Assembly (NCBI RefSeq): GCF_900111275.1
Contig: NZ_FOGR01000003.1
Span: 620,001 to 684,000 of the forward strand
DNA length: 64,000 nt
Reading direction: 5' to 3'
Origin: Rhizobium sp. NFR03
GTDB lineage: Bacteria > Pseudomonadota > Alphaproteobacteria > Rhizobiales > Rhizobiaceae
In this document: positions 8,646-16,386 of the stretch, piece by piece
Layout of the letters: every line of letters begins with the position of its first letter
Numbering within the stretch: the first letter of the stretch is position 1
Made by a program: the position numbers and the translations under genes
Notes under the pieces: generated by a model
The model's input: the letters and a program-made list of their open reading frames with translations, nothing else
Databases searched by the model: none
What the model was told of the DNA's origin: nothing

Positions 8646-8993
8646 TCAGAGCCGGCTCCAGGTCTGGCTCTTGCAAAAAACCTTCATCACGCAGCCCTTC
8701 AGCTTCAGCTGATTGCCGGCAACGGCGGCGGAGCCACTGTAGGTCTTGTCATTGTCGGGATCGGTTACTTCGCCCGAGTAGCTCTCGCCTGAGCCCGACA
8801 GGGTCCCGATCTTCTTTCCCGCATGCTTGCCGGTTTTCACCATGATGCAGAAGTTGCCGCCGCAGTTGGCGATCGCGGCTGTTTCGCCGCTCGCCGTCTT
8901 CCAGTTGCCGAGGATGGGCTCCGCTGCCAATGCAGGCAGTGCAAAAAGTGCCGAGCCTAGAACAGCCGCCAGAACGTTGCCTGTGATCTTCAT
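8646..8993 (-). CDS. DUF2147 family secreted protein
   Basis: A 115-residue protein with a Sec signal peptide (cleavage near PALAAEP, residue 24). The mature domain has the DUF2147 beta-barrel pattern: ILGNWKT at the start, NCGGNFCIMV, a central region of charged turns, and LKLKGCVMKVFCKSQTW near the end. Four cysteines suggest two disulfides in the periplasm. The family is lipocalin-like and of unknown ligand. The ATG at 8993 has a strong GGAGGGAGA ribosome site. A promoter with an embedded palindrome lies about 45 bases upstream. Confidence 0.85.
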   Translation of the reverse strand: MKITGNVLAAVLGSALFALPALAAEPILGNWKTASGETAAIANCGGNFCIMVKTGKHAGKKIGTLSGSGESYSGEVTDPDNDKTYSGSAAVAGNQLKLKGCVMKVFCKSQTWSRL

Positions 8994-9444
8994 GAAATCT
9001 CCCTCCAAAAAGACGCCTCCCGAGCGTCTCGCTCCCAAATTACGTGAACGTAAAAGGAATGTCAAAAGGCAGATCTGGAAAGTTCCTATCGCTCGATTTT
9101 TCCGGCTCGCAGAATTTCCCGTCTGTTTCATGGTGAACGAAGGGTTGAAATCGAGATGTAAAAGATGCGTAAAATTCGAGTCGAAAGCCCGGCAATGCAG
9201 GGTCTCTGATGTTTAACAAAAACCCAAGTTTACCAATCGTTTGAACTTCGTTTGCCGCGAATTAATCATGCATTTTAAGCGGGAATTGAAGGCCGTGCCG
9301 CATACTCCAGTCCATAAGACGAGCGGAGACAAACACTCCGCCGACAGCCCCCGGAAGATCAAGAGCCACGCAGATGGCCGGGCTTCAGAGGGTCGAAACA
9401 GGGACTGCACGAAGAAACGATTGAACGAAACAGGGACAACGACA
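8994..9444. other. 451-bp intergenic region between divergent genes
   Basis: This region separates the DUF2147 gene (minus) and the SEL1 gene (plus). It contains the promoter/operator at 9036-9065. The middle part (about 9070-9300) is AT-richer than its surroundings and has no convincing gene or RNA structure. Confidence 0.5.
9036..9065 (-). promoter_or_regulatory. Promoter with a 14-bp palindromic operator, upstream of the DUF2147 gene
   Basis: On the minus strand a perfect TTGACA -35 hexamer (9060-9065) is followed 17 bases later by TAATTT as -10. The palindrome-like TTACGTTCACGTAA (9040-9053) fills the spacer and overlaps the -10. TTACG-x4-CGTAA sites resemble MerR-family LiuR-type operators of proteobacteria, so repression or activation by such a regulator is inferred. 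Confidence 0.55.
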
Positions 9445-9711
9445 ATGGCACGCTTCGACCTCCAGAATTTCACCTACGCAACGATCGCCGGCGAAAACCG
9501 CGCGGAAGCCTTCTGCAACATGGGCCTGATGTACGCCACGGGCCGCGGCTGCGACATCGATGTCGTCGCCGCCCACAAATGGCTAAACATCGCCGCCATC
9601 AAGGGCTCCGAACGGGCAGCGGAACTGCGCGCCGAACTTGCCGCCACCATGTCGAAGGGCGATCTTGCCATCGCCCTGCGCTCGGCCCGCGAATGGATGA
9701 CCGTGCATTGA
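9445..9711 (+). CDS. Short SEL1-repeat protein
   Basis: An 88-residue protein carrying one clear SEL1-like repeat: AEAFCNMGLMYATGRGCDID followed by VVAAHKWLNIAA, the A-x-x-x-L-G-x-x-Y-x-x-G-x-G pattern. Such repeats form helix-turn-helix scaffolds for protein binding. There is no signal peptide, so it is probably cytoplasmic. The ATG at 9445 follows a long upstream open stretch; the start is chosen because the conserved part begins immediately after it. It ends just before a strong terminator. Confidence 0.75.
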   Translation: MARFDLQNFTYATIAGENRAEAFCNMGLMYATGRGCDIDVVAAHKWLNIAAIKGSERAAELRAELAATMSKGDLAIALRSAREWMTVH

Positions 9712-9727
9712 TCGATCCGCATAAAGA

Positions 9728-9775
9728 AAAACCCTCCCTTCCCGCTGGCCGGGTCGTGGAGGGTTTTCGTTTTTA
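9728..9775 (+). terminator. Rho-independent terminator
   Basis: A perfect 10-bp stem (AAAACCCTCC at 9728-9737 with GGAGGGTTTT at 9758-9767), followed by a CGTTTTT tail. It follows the SEL1 gene stop by 16 bases and is A/T-symmetric, so it could also act on the minus strand for the ETF-QO gene. Confidence 0.85.
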
Positions 9776-9824
9776 AACGCCGAGACAGTGCGTTTCCGGC
9801 ACCGCAAGGGCTACCATACCCGGG

Positions 9825-9861
9825 TAGACTTACCTGTTCGGGTAGACTTTACATGTTCGGG
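9825..9861. repeat. Imperfect tandem duplication over the ETF-QO stop codon
   Basis: Two adjacent units, 9825-9842 (TAGACTTACCTGTTCGGG) and 9843-9861 (TAGACTTTACATGTTCGGG), differ by two changes. The second contains the last codons and stop of the ETF-QO gene; the first is a non-coding copy. Confidence 0.75.
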
Positions 9862-11513
9862 TATACCGGCCCCTCGCCGCCCTGCGGCGGAACCCAGGTG
9901 ATGTTGCCGTTCGGGTCCTTGATGTCGCAGGTCTTGCAGTGCACGCAGTTCTGCGCGTTGATCACGAAGACCTCATCCCCATCCTTCTCCACCCATTCAT
10001 AAACACCGGCCGGGCAATAGCGCGTGGACGGGCCAGCATAGATGTCGTGCTCGGAGCGCTTCTGCAGCTCCATGTCCTTTACCTTCAGGTGGACCGGCTG
10101 GTCTTCCTCGTGGTTGGTGTTCGACAGGAATACCGAGGACAGGCGATCGAAGGTCAGGACGCCATCGGGCTTGGGATAGGTGATCTTCTTGTGCTTTGCC
10201 GCCGGCTCCAGGCTTTGGGCATCCGTCTTGCCGTGCTTCAGCGTGCCGAAGAACGAGAAGCCGAGGAGCTGGTTGGTCCACATGTCGAGACCACCCAGCG
10301 CCACGCCGGCCACCGTGCCGAGCTTCGACCAGAGCGGCTTGACGTTGCGCACGCGCTTGAGATCCCGCCCGATCGGGCCGGCGCGCCATTCGGTCTCGAT
10401 CTCGACCACTTCGTCATTCGCCCGACCGGCGGCGATGGCGGCTGCGATCTTCTCGGCCGCCATCTTGCCCGAGAGAACGGCGTTGTGGCTGCCCTTGATG
10501 CGGGGAACGTTGACGAGACCGGCGGAACAGCCGATCAGTGCGCCACCCGGGAACGTCAGCTTCGGCACCGACTGGTAGCCGCCTTCGGTGATGGCGCGCG
10601 CCCCGTAGGAAAGGCGCTTGCCCCCCTCGAAGGTGCCGCGGATGGCCGGGTGTGTCTTGAAGCGCTGGAACTCCTCGAACGGGTAGAGATAGGGGTTCTT
10701 GTAGTTGAGATGCACCACGAAGCCGACGGCGACCGTGTTGTCCTCGAGGTGATAGAGGAACGAGCCGCCGCCGGTGCTGAGGCCCAGCGGCCAGCCGAAG
10801 GAGTGCTGAACGAGGCCCTGTTTGTGGTTCTCGGGCTTGACCTGCCAGAGTTCCTTGATGCCGATGCCGTATTTCTGCGGCTCGCGATCCTTCTGGAGAT
10901 CGTATCTGGCAATCAGCTGCTTGGCGAGCGAGCCGCGCACGCCTTCGCCGATGAGCACATACTTGCCGCGAAGCTCCATGCCCCGTGCAAAGCTCGGGCC
11001 CGGCTCGCCGTTCTTCTCGATGCCCATGTCGCCTGTGGCGACGCCCACGACCGCGCCGTCCTCGTTGTAAAGCACTTCGGTGGCGGCAAAGCCGGGATAG
11101 ATCTCCACCCCGAGCTCCTCCGCCTTGCCGGCCAGCCACCGACAGACGTTGCCGAGCGAGACGATGTAGTTGCCGTGATTGTTCATGAGGGGCGGCATGG
11201 CGAAGTTCGGCAGGCGCAGCGAGCCGGCAGGCCCGAGAAGCAGGAACTGGTCCTCCGTCACCTCCGTATTGAAGGGATGGTCCGCCTCCTCGCGCCAGCC
11301 GGGCAGAAGGGCATCCATGCCGCAGGGATCGACCACGGCGCCCGACAGGATATGCGCGCCGACCTCGCCGCCCTTCTCGAGAACCACAACCGTGAGATCC
11401 GGGTTGATCTGCTTCAGACGGATCGCGGCCGACAGGCCAGCCGGTCCGGCTCCCACCACGACCACATCGAAATCCATGCTCTCGCGCTCAGGCATTTCCT
11501 GTATTTCGCTCAT
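9849..11513 (-). CDS. Electron transfer flavoprotein-ubiquinone oxidoreductase
   Basis: A 554-residue inner-membrane-associated enzyme that passes electrons from ETF to ubiquinone, linking fatty acid and amino acid oxidation to respiration. Seen: the FAD-binding motif VVVVGAGPAGLSAA near residue 20, a central GEGVRGSLAKQL, and a C-terminal 4Fe-4S ferredoxin segment whose four cysteines lie in RYCPAG and NCVHCKTC. Length is normal for the family. The ATG at 11513 is chosen because a GGAGG lies 6 bases before it; the upstream ATG at 11537 lacks one. ETF subunit genes are not in the window. Confidence 0.95.
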   Translation of the reverse strand: MSEIQEMPERESMDFDVVVVGAGPAGLSAAIRLKQINPDLTVVVLEKGGEVGAHILSGAVVDPCGMDALLPGWREEADHPFNTEVTEDQFLLLGPAGSLRLPNFAMPPLMNNHGNYIVSLGNVCRWLAGKAEELGVEIYPGFAATEVLYNEDGAVVGVATGDMGIEKNGEPGPSFARGMELRGKYVLIGEGVRGSLAKQLIARYDLQKDREPQKYGIGIKELWQVKPENHKQGLVQHSFGWPLGLSTGGGSFLYHLEDNTVAVGFVVHLNYKNPYLYPFEEFQRFKTHPAIRGTFEGGKRLSYGARAITEGGYQSVPKLTFPGGALIGCSAGLVNVPRIKGSHNAVLSGKMAAEKIAAAIAAGRANDEVVEIETEWRAGPIGRDLKRVRNVKPLWSKLGTVAGVALGGLDMWTNQLLGFSFFGTLKHGKTDAQSLEPAAKHKKITYPKPDGVLTFDRLSSVFLSNTNHEEDQPVHLKVKDMELQKRSEHDIYAGPSTRYCPAGVYEWVEKDGDEVFVINAQNCVHCKTCDIKDPNGNITWVPPQGGEGPVYPNM

Positions 11514-11837
11514 GACCAGCCTCCGCTTCAACGGCATACGCCGCGCCCGTCTCGATGGGCCGTCATGTCAAATAAGAGCAAGGTTGTCGAGCCGATGTGC
11601 GTCACGAAGCGGGGCGATCAGACTATCCGTCCTGTTTATGGCACCGGACGCTCTTGTTTTTGACAGCGGGCCATGCGAGGGAGCGGCATCCCCACAGCCG
11701 ATAACGGCGACCATTTCCAGACCCGCAGGCCCGCCGCGAAGGGCCGACCCATGCTCGCGATCGACAGCTATTGCGGCGACCGGACACCCCGGCGCTCGAT
11801 CTGCCGTCGCGCAGCCATCCGCACGAGGAGAGACACC

Positions 11838-13136
11838 ATGACCCAGTCGCTCGGCTTTGACTTCGGCACCACCAACTCCGTTCTCGCCGCCGTCGAACAC
11901 GGAAAAACACGTGCCATCGACTTCGACAGCCCCGCCGGGCGCTATGACACGATGCGCACGGCGCTGTCGTTCATGAAGCACCCCAACCTTGGCGCGCAGG
12001 CTCTGCAGATCGAGGCGGGACAGGCCGCGATCCGCACCTTCATCGACAATCCGGGCGACGCGCGCTTCCTGCAATCGATCAAGACCTTTGCCGCCAGCCC
12101 GCTTTTCCAGGGAACGCTGATCTTTGCACGGCGCAACGGCTTCGAAGACCTGATGCGCGCTTTCGTCGCACGTCTCAGGGACTATGCAGGCGATGCGTGG
12201 CCGGTCGAGGGCACCCGCATCGTCGTCGGCCGGCCGGTGCGCTATGCCGGCGCAAATCCGGACGACAATCTGGCGCTGGAGCGCTACCAGACGGCGCTCG
12301 GCACATTCGGCTTCTCGGATATCCGCTATGTCTACGAGCCTGTGGCGGCTGCCTTCTACTTCGCTCAGACACTGAAACAGGACGCGACCGTGCTCGTCGC
12401 GGACTTCGGTGGCGGCACCACCGACTATTCGCTGATCCGCTTCGAGACTCATGCCGGCGTGCTGTCGGCAACGCCGATCGGCCATTCCGGCGTCGGCGTG
12501 GCGGGCGATCATTTCGACTTCCGGATCATCGACAACCTCGTGTCGCCGCTGATCGGCAAGGGCACCCAGTTCCGCTCGTTCGACAAGGTGCTGGATGTCC
12601 CCTCCGGCTACTACGCAAATTTCGGCCGCTGGAACCAGCTGTCGATCTTCAAGACGCTGAAGGATTTTGCCGACCTGAAACAGCTCGTCCGCTCGTCGCT
12701 GGAGCCGGAAAAGCTGGAGGCTTTCATCGACCTCATCGAGCATGACGAGGGCTACCCGCTGTATCAGGCTGTTTCGGCCACCAAGATGCGCCTCTCGGCC
12801 GAGGAAGAAACCGAGTTCTACTTCGCGCCGCTCGGCGAGCGTAGCCGCAAGATCGTGCGCCGCGCAGACTTCGAACAGTGGATCGCGCCGGAACTCGGCA
12901 GGATCGAGGGTGCGCTGGATGACGTGCTGGAACAGACGAACACGGCTGCCGGCGCTGTGGACAAGGTGTTCCTCACCGGCGGCACGTCCTTTGTTCCGGC
13001 CGTGCGGCAGATGTTCGAGCGGCGGTTCGATACGGCACGCATCGAGAGCGGCGGCGAACTCCTCTCCATTGCCCACGGACTGGCGCTGATTGGCGCGCGG
13101 GACGATATCGACCTGTGGACGGCGGAGGCGAACTGA
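11838..13136 (+). CDS. Hsp70-family protein (YegD-like)
   Basis: A 432-residue protein of the actin/Hsp70 ATPase superfamily. The phosphate-1 motif GFDFGTTNS is at residues 6-14, the phosphate-2 motif VADFGGGTTDYSL in the middle, and the adenosine motif VFLTGGTSFVPAV near the end. It lacks the substrate-binding and lid domains of DnaK, as in E. coli YegD. It is cytoplasmic; its client or partner is unknown. A GAGGAG ribosome site precedes the ATG. It is followed 77 bases later by the DNA glycosylase gene. Confidence 0.88.
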   Translation: MTQSLGFDFGTTNSVLAAVEHGKTRAIDFDSPAGRYDTMRTALSFMKHPNLGAQALQIEAGQAAIRTFIDNPGDARFLQSIKTFAASPLFQGTLIFARRNGFEDLMRAFVARLRDYAGDAWPVEGTRIVVGRPVRYAGANPDDNLALERYQTALGTFGFSDIRYVYEPVAAAFYFAQTLKQDATVLVADFGGGTTDYSLIRFETHAGVLSATPIGHSGVGVAGDHFDFRIIDNLVSPLIGKGTQFRSFDKVLDVPSGYYANFGRWNQLSIFKTLKDFADLKQLVRSSLEPEKLEAFIDLIEHDEGYPLYQAVSATKMRLSAEEETEFYFAPLGERSRKIVRRADFEQWIAPELGRIEGALDDVLEQTNTAAGAVDKVFLTGGTSFVPAVRQMFERRFDTARIESGGELLSIAHGLALIGARDDIDLWTAEAN

Positions 13137-13213
13137 CGCTCCATGCGTGATGCGAGCGCCCTTGCGCCAATTGCCGCTTTCATGCGCGACGGCGCTTCTG
13201 TAAACCTTGTGCC

Positions 13214-14176
13214 ATGACCTCCCCCGACGAGACACGGTTTTCCGATGGACCGACCCTGGATGCGATGACGCCGCACGAACTGGCGGCGCTGCTGCATTTC
13301 CATGCGGATTCGGGCGTGGAGTGGCTGCTGGAGGACGATCCGATCGACCGGATCGCCGCCTTTGCCGCCAGCCAGACGACGCGCGGCGGCGCCGGTTCGG
13401 GCGCTGTCAGCGGGAGCAACGCGGGAGCCCTGCAGACCGCGCAAAGCTCAAGGGCTGCAACGCCTAAAAATGAAGCGAACACGGGTCCTCGCCCTCCGGC
13501 TGCGGAAAAGACGCAGACAAGAGGGAAATCCGAACCCCCTCCACGCCCGGTTTCCACACGCGTTGCCATACCCGATGAGCAGGCCGTGGCCGAGGCGCGC
13601 ATCGCTGCGGGATCGGCCCAGACGCTGACCGACCTCAAGCTTGCGCTTGAAGGCTTTACAGGCTGCAATCTGCGCAACAGCGCCCGCAACCTCGTCTTTG
13701 CCGAGGGCGATCCGTCCTCTGGCCTGATGATCGTCGGTCCGGGACCGAACGGTGACGACGACCGCGAGGGTCGGCCCTTTGCCGGGCGGCAGGGCGATCT
13801 TCTGGACAGGATGCTGACAGCCATCGGGCTCGATCGGGCCGGTGTCTTGATCACCAACGTCATTCCCTGGCGCCCGCCCGGCAATCGCATGCCGTCCGCA
13901 CGCGAGCTTGAGATCTGCCGGCCGTTCCTCGACCGGCAATTCGCTCTCGCCAAGCCCCGGCGCGTTCTGGTCCTCGGGAACTTCGCAGCGCGGTTCTTCT
14001 TCGGCGGCACCGACACGATCCACGAAATGCGCGGGGACTGGCGGACGATCAGCACAGGCGGCGAGACTTTCCGGGCGCTGGCGACATTGCATCCGCAGGA
14101 CCTGATGTCCGCGCCGATCTGTAAACGCCTCGCCTGGCAGGATTTGCAGATGTTTGCCGCTGGCGATGATTCCTGA
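13214..14176 (+). CDS. Divergent uracil-DNA glycosylase superfamily protein (COG1573-like)
   Basis: A 320-residue protein. The first 130 residues are variable and low in complexity. The C-terminal two thirds match family-4-type uracil-DNA glycosylases: LDRMLTAIGLDRAGVLITNV, PWRPPGNRMP, and LHPQDLM in place of the H-P-x-x-L-L motif. The usual catalytic motif G-E-A-P-G is replaced by VGPGPNGDDD, removing the conserved Glu. Only some iron-sulfur cysteines are present (TGC and EIC). The protein may bind DNA with altered catalysis, or be inactive. Function is therefore uncertain though the family is clear. Confidence 0.75.
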   Translation: MTSPDETRFSDGPTLDAMTPHELAALLHFHADSGVEWLLEDDPIDRIAAFAASQTTRGGAGSGAVSGSNAGALQTAQSSRAATPKNEANTGPRPPAAEKTQTRGKSEPPPRPVSTRVAIPDEQAVAEARIAAGSAQTLTDLKLALEGFTGCNLRNSARNLVFAEGDPSSGLMIVGPGPNGDDDREGRPFAGRQGDLLDRMLTAIGLDRAGVLITNVIPWRPPGNRMPSARELEICRPFLDRQFALAKPRRVLVLGNFAARFFFGGTDTIHEMRGDWRTISTGGETFRALATLHPQDLMSAPICKRLAWQDLQMFAAGDDS

Positions 14177-14200
14177 CGCCCGTGCGTCACCGGCCTTTTT
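14174..14200 (+). terminator. Possible terminator overlapping the glycosylase stop codon
   Basis: TGACGC (14174-14179) pairs with GCGTCA (14184-14189) around a 4-base loop, followed by CCGGCCTTTTT. The stem is short, so the call is tentative. Confidence 0.45.
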
Positions 14201-14340
14201 CCATTTGCGAAGAAACTATGAATGACGAACGGAAAAAGCCATGCAAGTCGCGCATGGCAGCAACCCGACATCGCGGCTTGTGAAATCGATGGTGCAGCGC
14301 AATATATGATCACGGGAGGAACGGATTTAAGGAACTGACA

Positions 14341-14517
14341 ATGAGCACCCGTCCGCGCCCTCTGCATTGCGGCTTTGAAACGCTCCGTCGCAGTGGCTCT
14401 GCCCTCCGTACGCCTTTCAGCGGCTTCGGTTCTGCAGCAAACGAACAGATGACGGCTGCCGGCTACGCCCGTGCCGCACGCCCTGCCAGCATCTACGCCG
14501 AATTCATCCAGCGCTGA
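14341..14517 (+). CDS. 58-residue hypothetical protein
   Basis: A short open frame starting MSTRPRPLHCGFETL and ending IYAEFIQR. An AAGGA ribosome site lies 7 bases before the ATG. It is basic and rich in Ala, Arg and Ser, with no membrane segment or known domain. It lies 114 bases before a second small gene on the same strand. The good ribosome sites of both support real translation, but no family was recognised. Confidence 0.5.
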   Translation: MSTRPRPLHCGFETLRRSGSALRTPFSGFGSAANEQMTAAGYARAARPASIYAEFIQR

Positions 14518-14630
14518 TCGAATTCTCGATTGTGAGTCTTGGCCGCTGAAGCCCGTATGATTTTCGGCAGAAAAGACGTCATGAACCTCTGTTCGGGCAC
14601 GCGCGCGGAAGAGACTGAAAGGATTAACCC

Positions 14631-14771
14631 ATGGCAATTCGCGCTTTGAACGCTCTTGTTTCCGACATCCGGATCGCCGTGCGTGCTTCCCAAACCTTTT
14701 CGGACTTGAGCCGCGACGCCCGCGCCTCCTCCGACATGAACCGTGGCCCTTACGGCCTGCTGCCGCGCTAA
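14631..14771 (+). CDS. 46-residue hypothetical protein
   Basis: A short open frame starting MAIRALNALVSDIRIAVRAS and ending RGPYGLLPR. AAAGGA lies 7 bases before the ATG. The N-terminal 25 residues could form an amphipathic helix with basic and hydrophobic faces. It follows the 58-residue gene and may be co-transcribed with it. No family was recognised. Confidence 0.5.
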   Translation: MAIRALNALVSDIRIAVRASQTFSDLSRDARASSDMNRGPYGLLPR

Positions 14772-15086
14772 CGCGCATCGCCCGAAAGGGCACAGGAGTT
14801 TTGCAGCAACGACTTGCGTGAAAGCAAGCACCGGACGTGTCTCCAACAAGCCTGAAAGATCGAAACAGGTTTTCAGTGGTTTAGGGTTGGCGTCATCCTC
14901 CACGCTGTACCGAGCAGATCCCCGATAGCGGCTTCAACCGCCATATAAGAGCACCCTGCGTCGCACATGACGCGTTAAGCCACTTCTTCGCTGAAACCGC
15001 TTCCGGTTCACGCAATTTGCTGTCACGGATGGTCGGTCACACGCTCCGACAGCCCTTTCCCTCTTCCACATTCCCTTTCTTCAGCG
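14772..15086. other. 315-bp region between convergent units
   Basis: Lies between the small gene at 14631 and the convergent DMT transporter gene. A weak hairpin around GAAACCGCTTCCGGTTC (about 14993-15009) could be a terminator. No gene, repeat or RNA was recognised. Confidence 0.4.
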
Positions 15087-16025
15087 TTACCCCTGCGGCG
15101 TCACATGCTTGCGCGCGGCCTTCCGCTCCAGGCCCAGCCTGTGCTCCCGCAGGATGATGAAGATCCCGGCGCCGATGACGATGGCTGTCCCGACCAGCAT
15201 CGTGACGGTGGGAACGTCATCGAAGAGCCAGTAACCGATCACCAGTCCCAGAACGATCGAGGTGTATTCGAACGGCGCGATGGTCGACATATCGGCATAG
15301 CGATAGCTTTGCGTGAGAAGCAGTTGGGCAACACCGCCACAAAACCCCGCCGCCATGAGCAGGAGGAAGGCGCGCCACGTCAGCGGCTCCCACCCGAAAG
15401 GCAGCGTCAGCAGCGAGAACAGCGAGGCGGACAGGGAGAAGTAGAGGACGATGGTGTGCGTCCGCTCGTTCATCACAAGCTTGCGGACGAGCACCATAGC
15501 CGTTGCACCCAGCGCCGCCGAGAGCAGCACCGCCAGGGCGCCATAGGCCGCCCCCGCCTCCCCGCCGCCGCCGGCAAACAGCGTCAGGCGCGGATAGGTG
15601 ATGATCATCACGCCGACCAGGCCAACGATGACGGCCGACCAGCGATAGATACGCACCACCTCTTTCAGAAACACGGCGGCGAAGACGACGGCCAGAAGCG
15701 GCATGGCATAGCCGATGGCGATGGCTTCCGGCAGCGGAAGATGCGTCAGGCCGTAAAAGCCACAGCTCATGGCGAGAATGCCGATAAAGCCGCGAACGAG
15801 GTGGCCGAAAGGATCCCGTGTCTTGAAAGCGGTGGCGAGATCGCCCCTGATCGCGAGGTAGCCAAGGATCGGCACCATGGCGAAGGCCGAGCGATAGAAG
15901 GTGATCTGGCCCGTCGCGATACCATCGCCGGCCGACTTGATGAATGTCGACATGGCCACGAAAACGAGAACGGAAGATACTTTGAGAGCAATGCCCAGAA
16001 GCGGGTTGGGCTCGTCGCGATCCAT
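15087..16025 (-). CDS. EamA/DMT-family transporter
   Basis: A 312-residue inner-membrane protein with ten predicted helices arranged as two five-helix EamA repeats. The first includes FYRSAFAMVPILGYLAIRGD and LPLPEAIAIGYAMPLLAVVF; the second includes QSYRYADMSTIAPFEYTSIV and the end of the transport domain at GAGIFIILREH. The family exports or imports small metabolites; the substrate cannot be told. The ATG at 16025 has an AGGA upstream and is preferred over an upstream in-frame start at 16106 that would add a non-membrane tail. Confidence 0.87.
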   Translation of the reverse strand: MDRDEPNPLLGIALKVSSVLVFVAMSTFIKSAGDGIATGQITFYRSAFAMVPILGYLAIRGDLATAFKTRDPFGHLVRGFIGILAMSCGFYGLTHLPLPEAIAIGYAMPLLAVVFAAVFLKEVVRIYRWSAVIVGLVGVMIITYPRLTLFAGGGGEAGAAYGALAVLLSAALGATAMVLVRKLVMNERTHTIVLYFSLSASLFSLLTLPFGWEPLTWRAFLLLMAAGFCGGVAQLLLTQSYRYADMSTIAPFEYTSIVLGLVIGYWLFDDVPTVTMLVGTAIVIGAGIFIILREHRLGLERKAARKHVTPQG

Positions 16026-16386
16026 AAGATCGGTCCTGCATGCACGAGGAGGGAAGGAAGCCTGAGGCGGCGTGGAGAATCGCGAGCCTACTGCATAAAT
16101 CCGCAAACCGGAATCGATCTGGACTGAAATTTGCGAATATCCGCCGCGCCCATGATTTCAGCGGCTACGTTGCTATCCCCGGCCTCCGCATTCCCGGCGG
16201 CCGGTGACGGATTGCGTCGCAGGGTTTGGTAATAGTGATTCTAAAAGGATGAAGTCCGCTCCAAAATGGCTTATTGCTTAAAATCTTGTTAGGCCGAAGC
16301 GCGTAATTGTTCAGGTCTTTTATCGGCACTGACCGCCGCATCGTCGCGAGCGGCTTTCCAGAGTGCCCCGGGGAGCGAAACGACAC
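16026..16386. other. 361-bp intergenic region between divergent genes
   Basis: Carries the promoters of the DMT transporter (minus) and pepN (plus). A partial CtrA-like pair, TTAA-N7-TTAG, is at 16278-16292. Nothing else was recognised. Confidence 0.4.
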
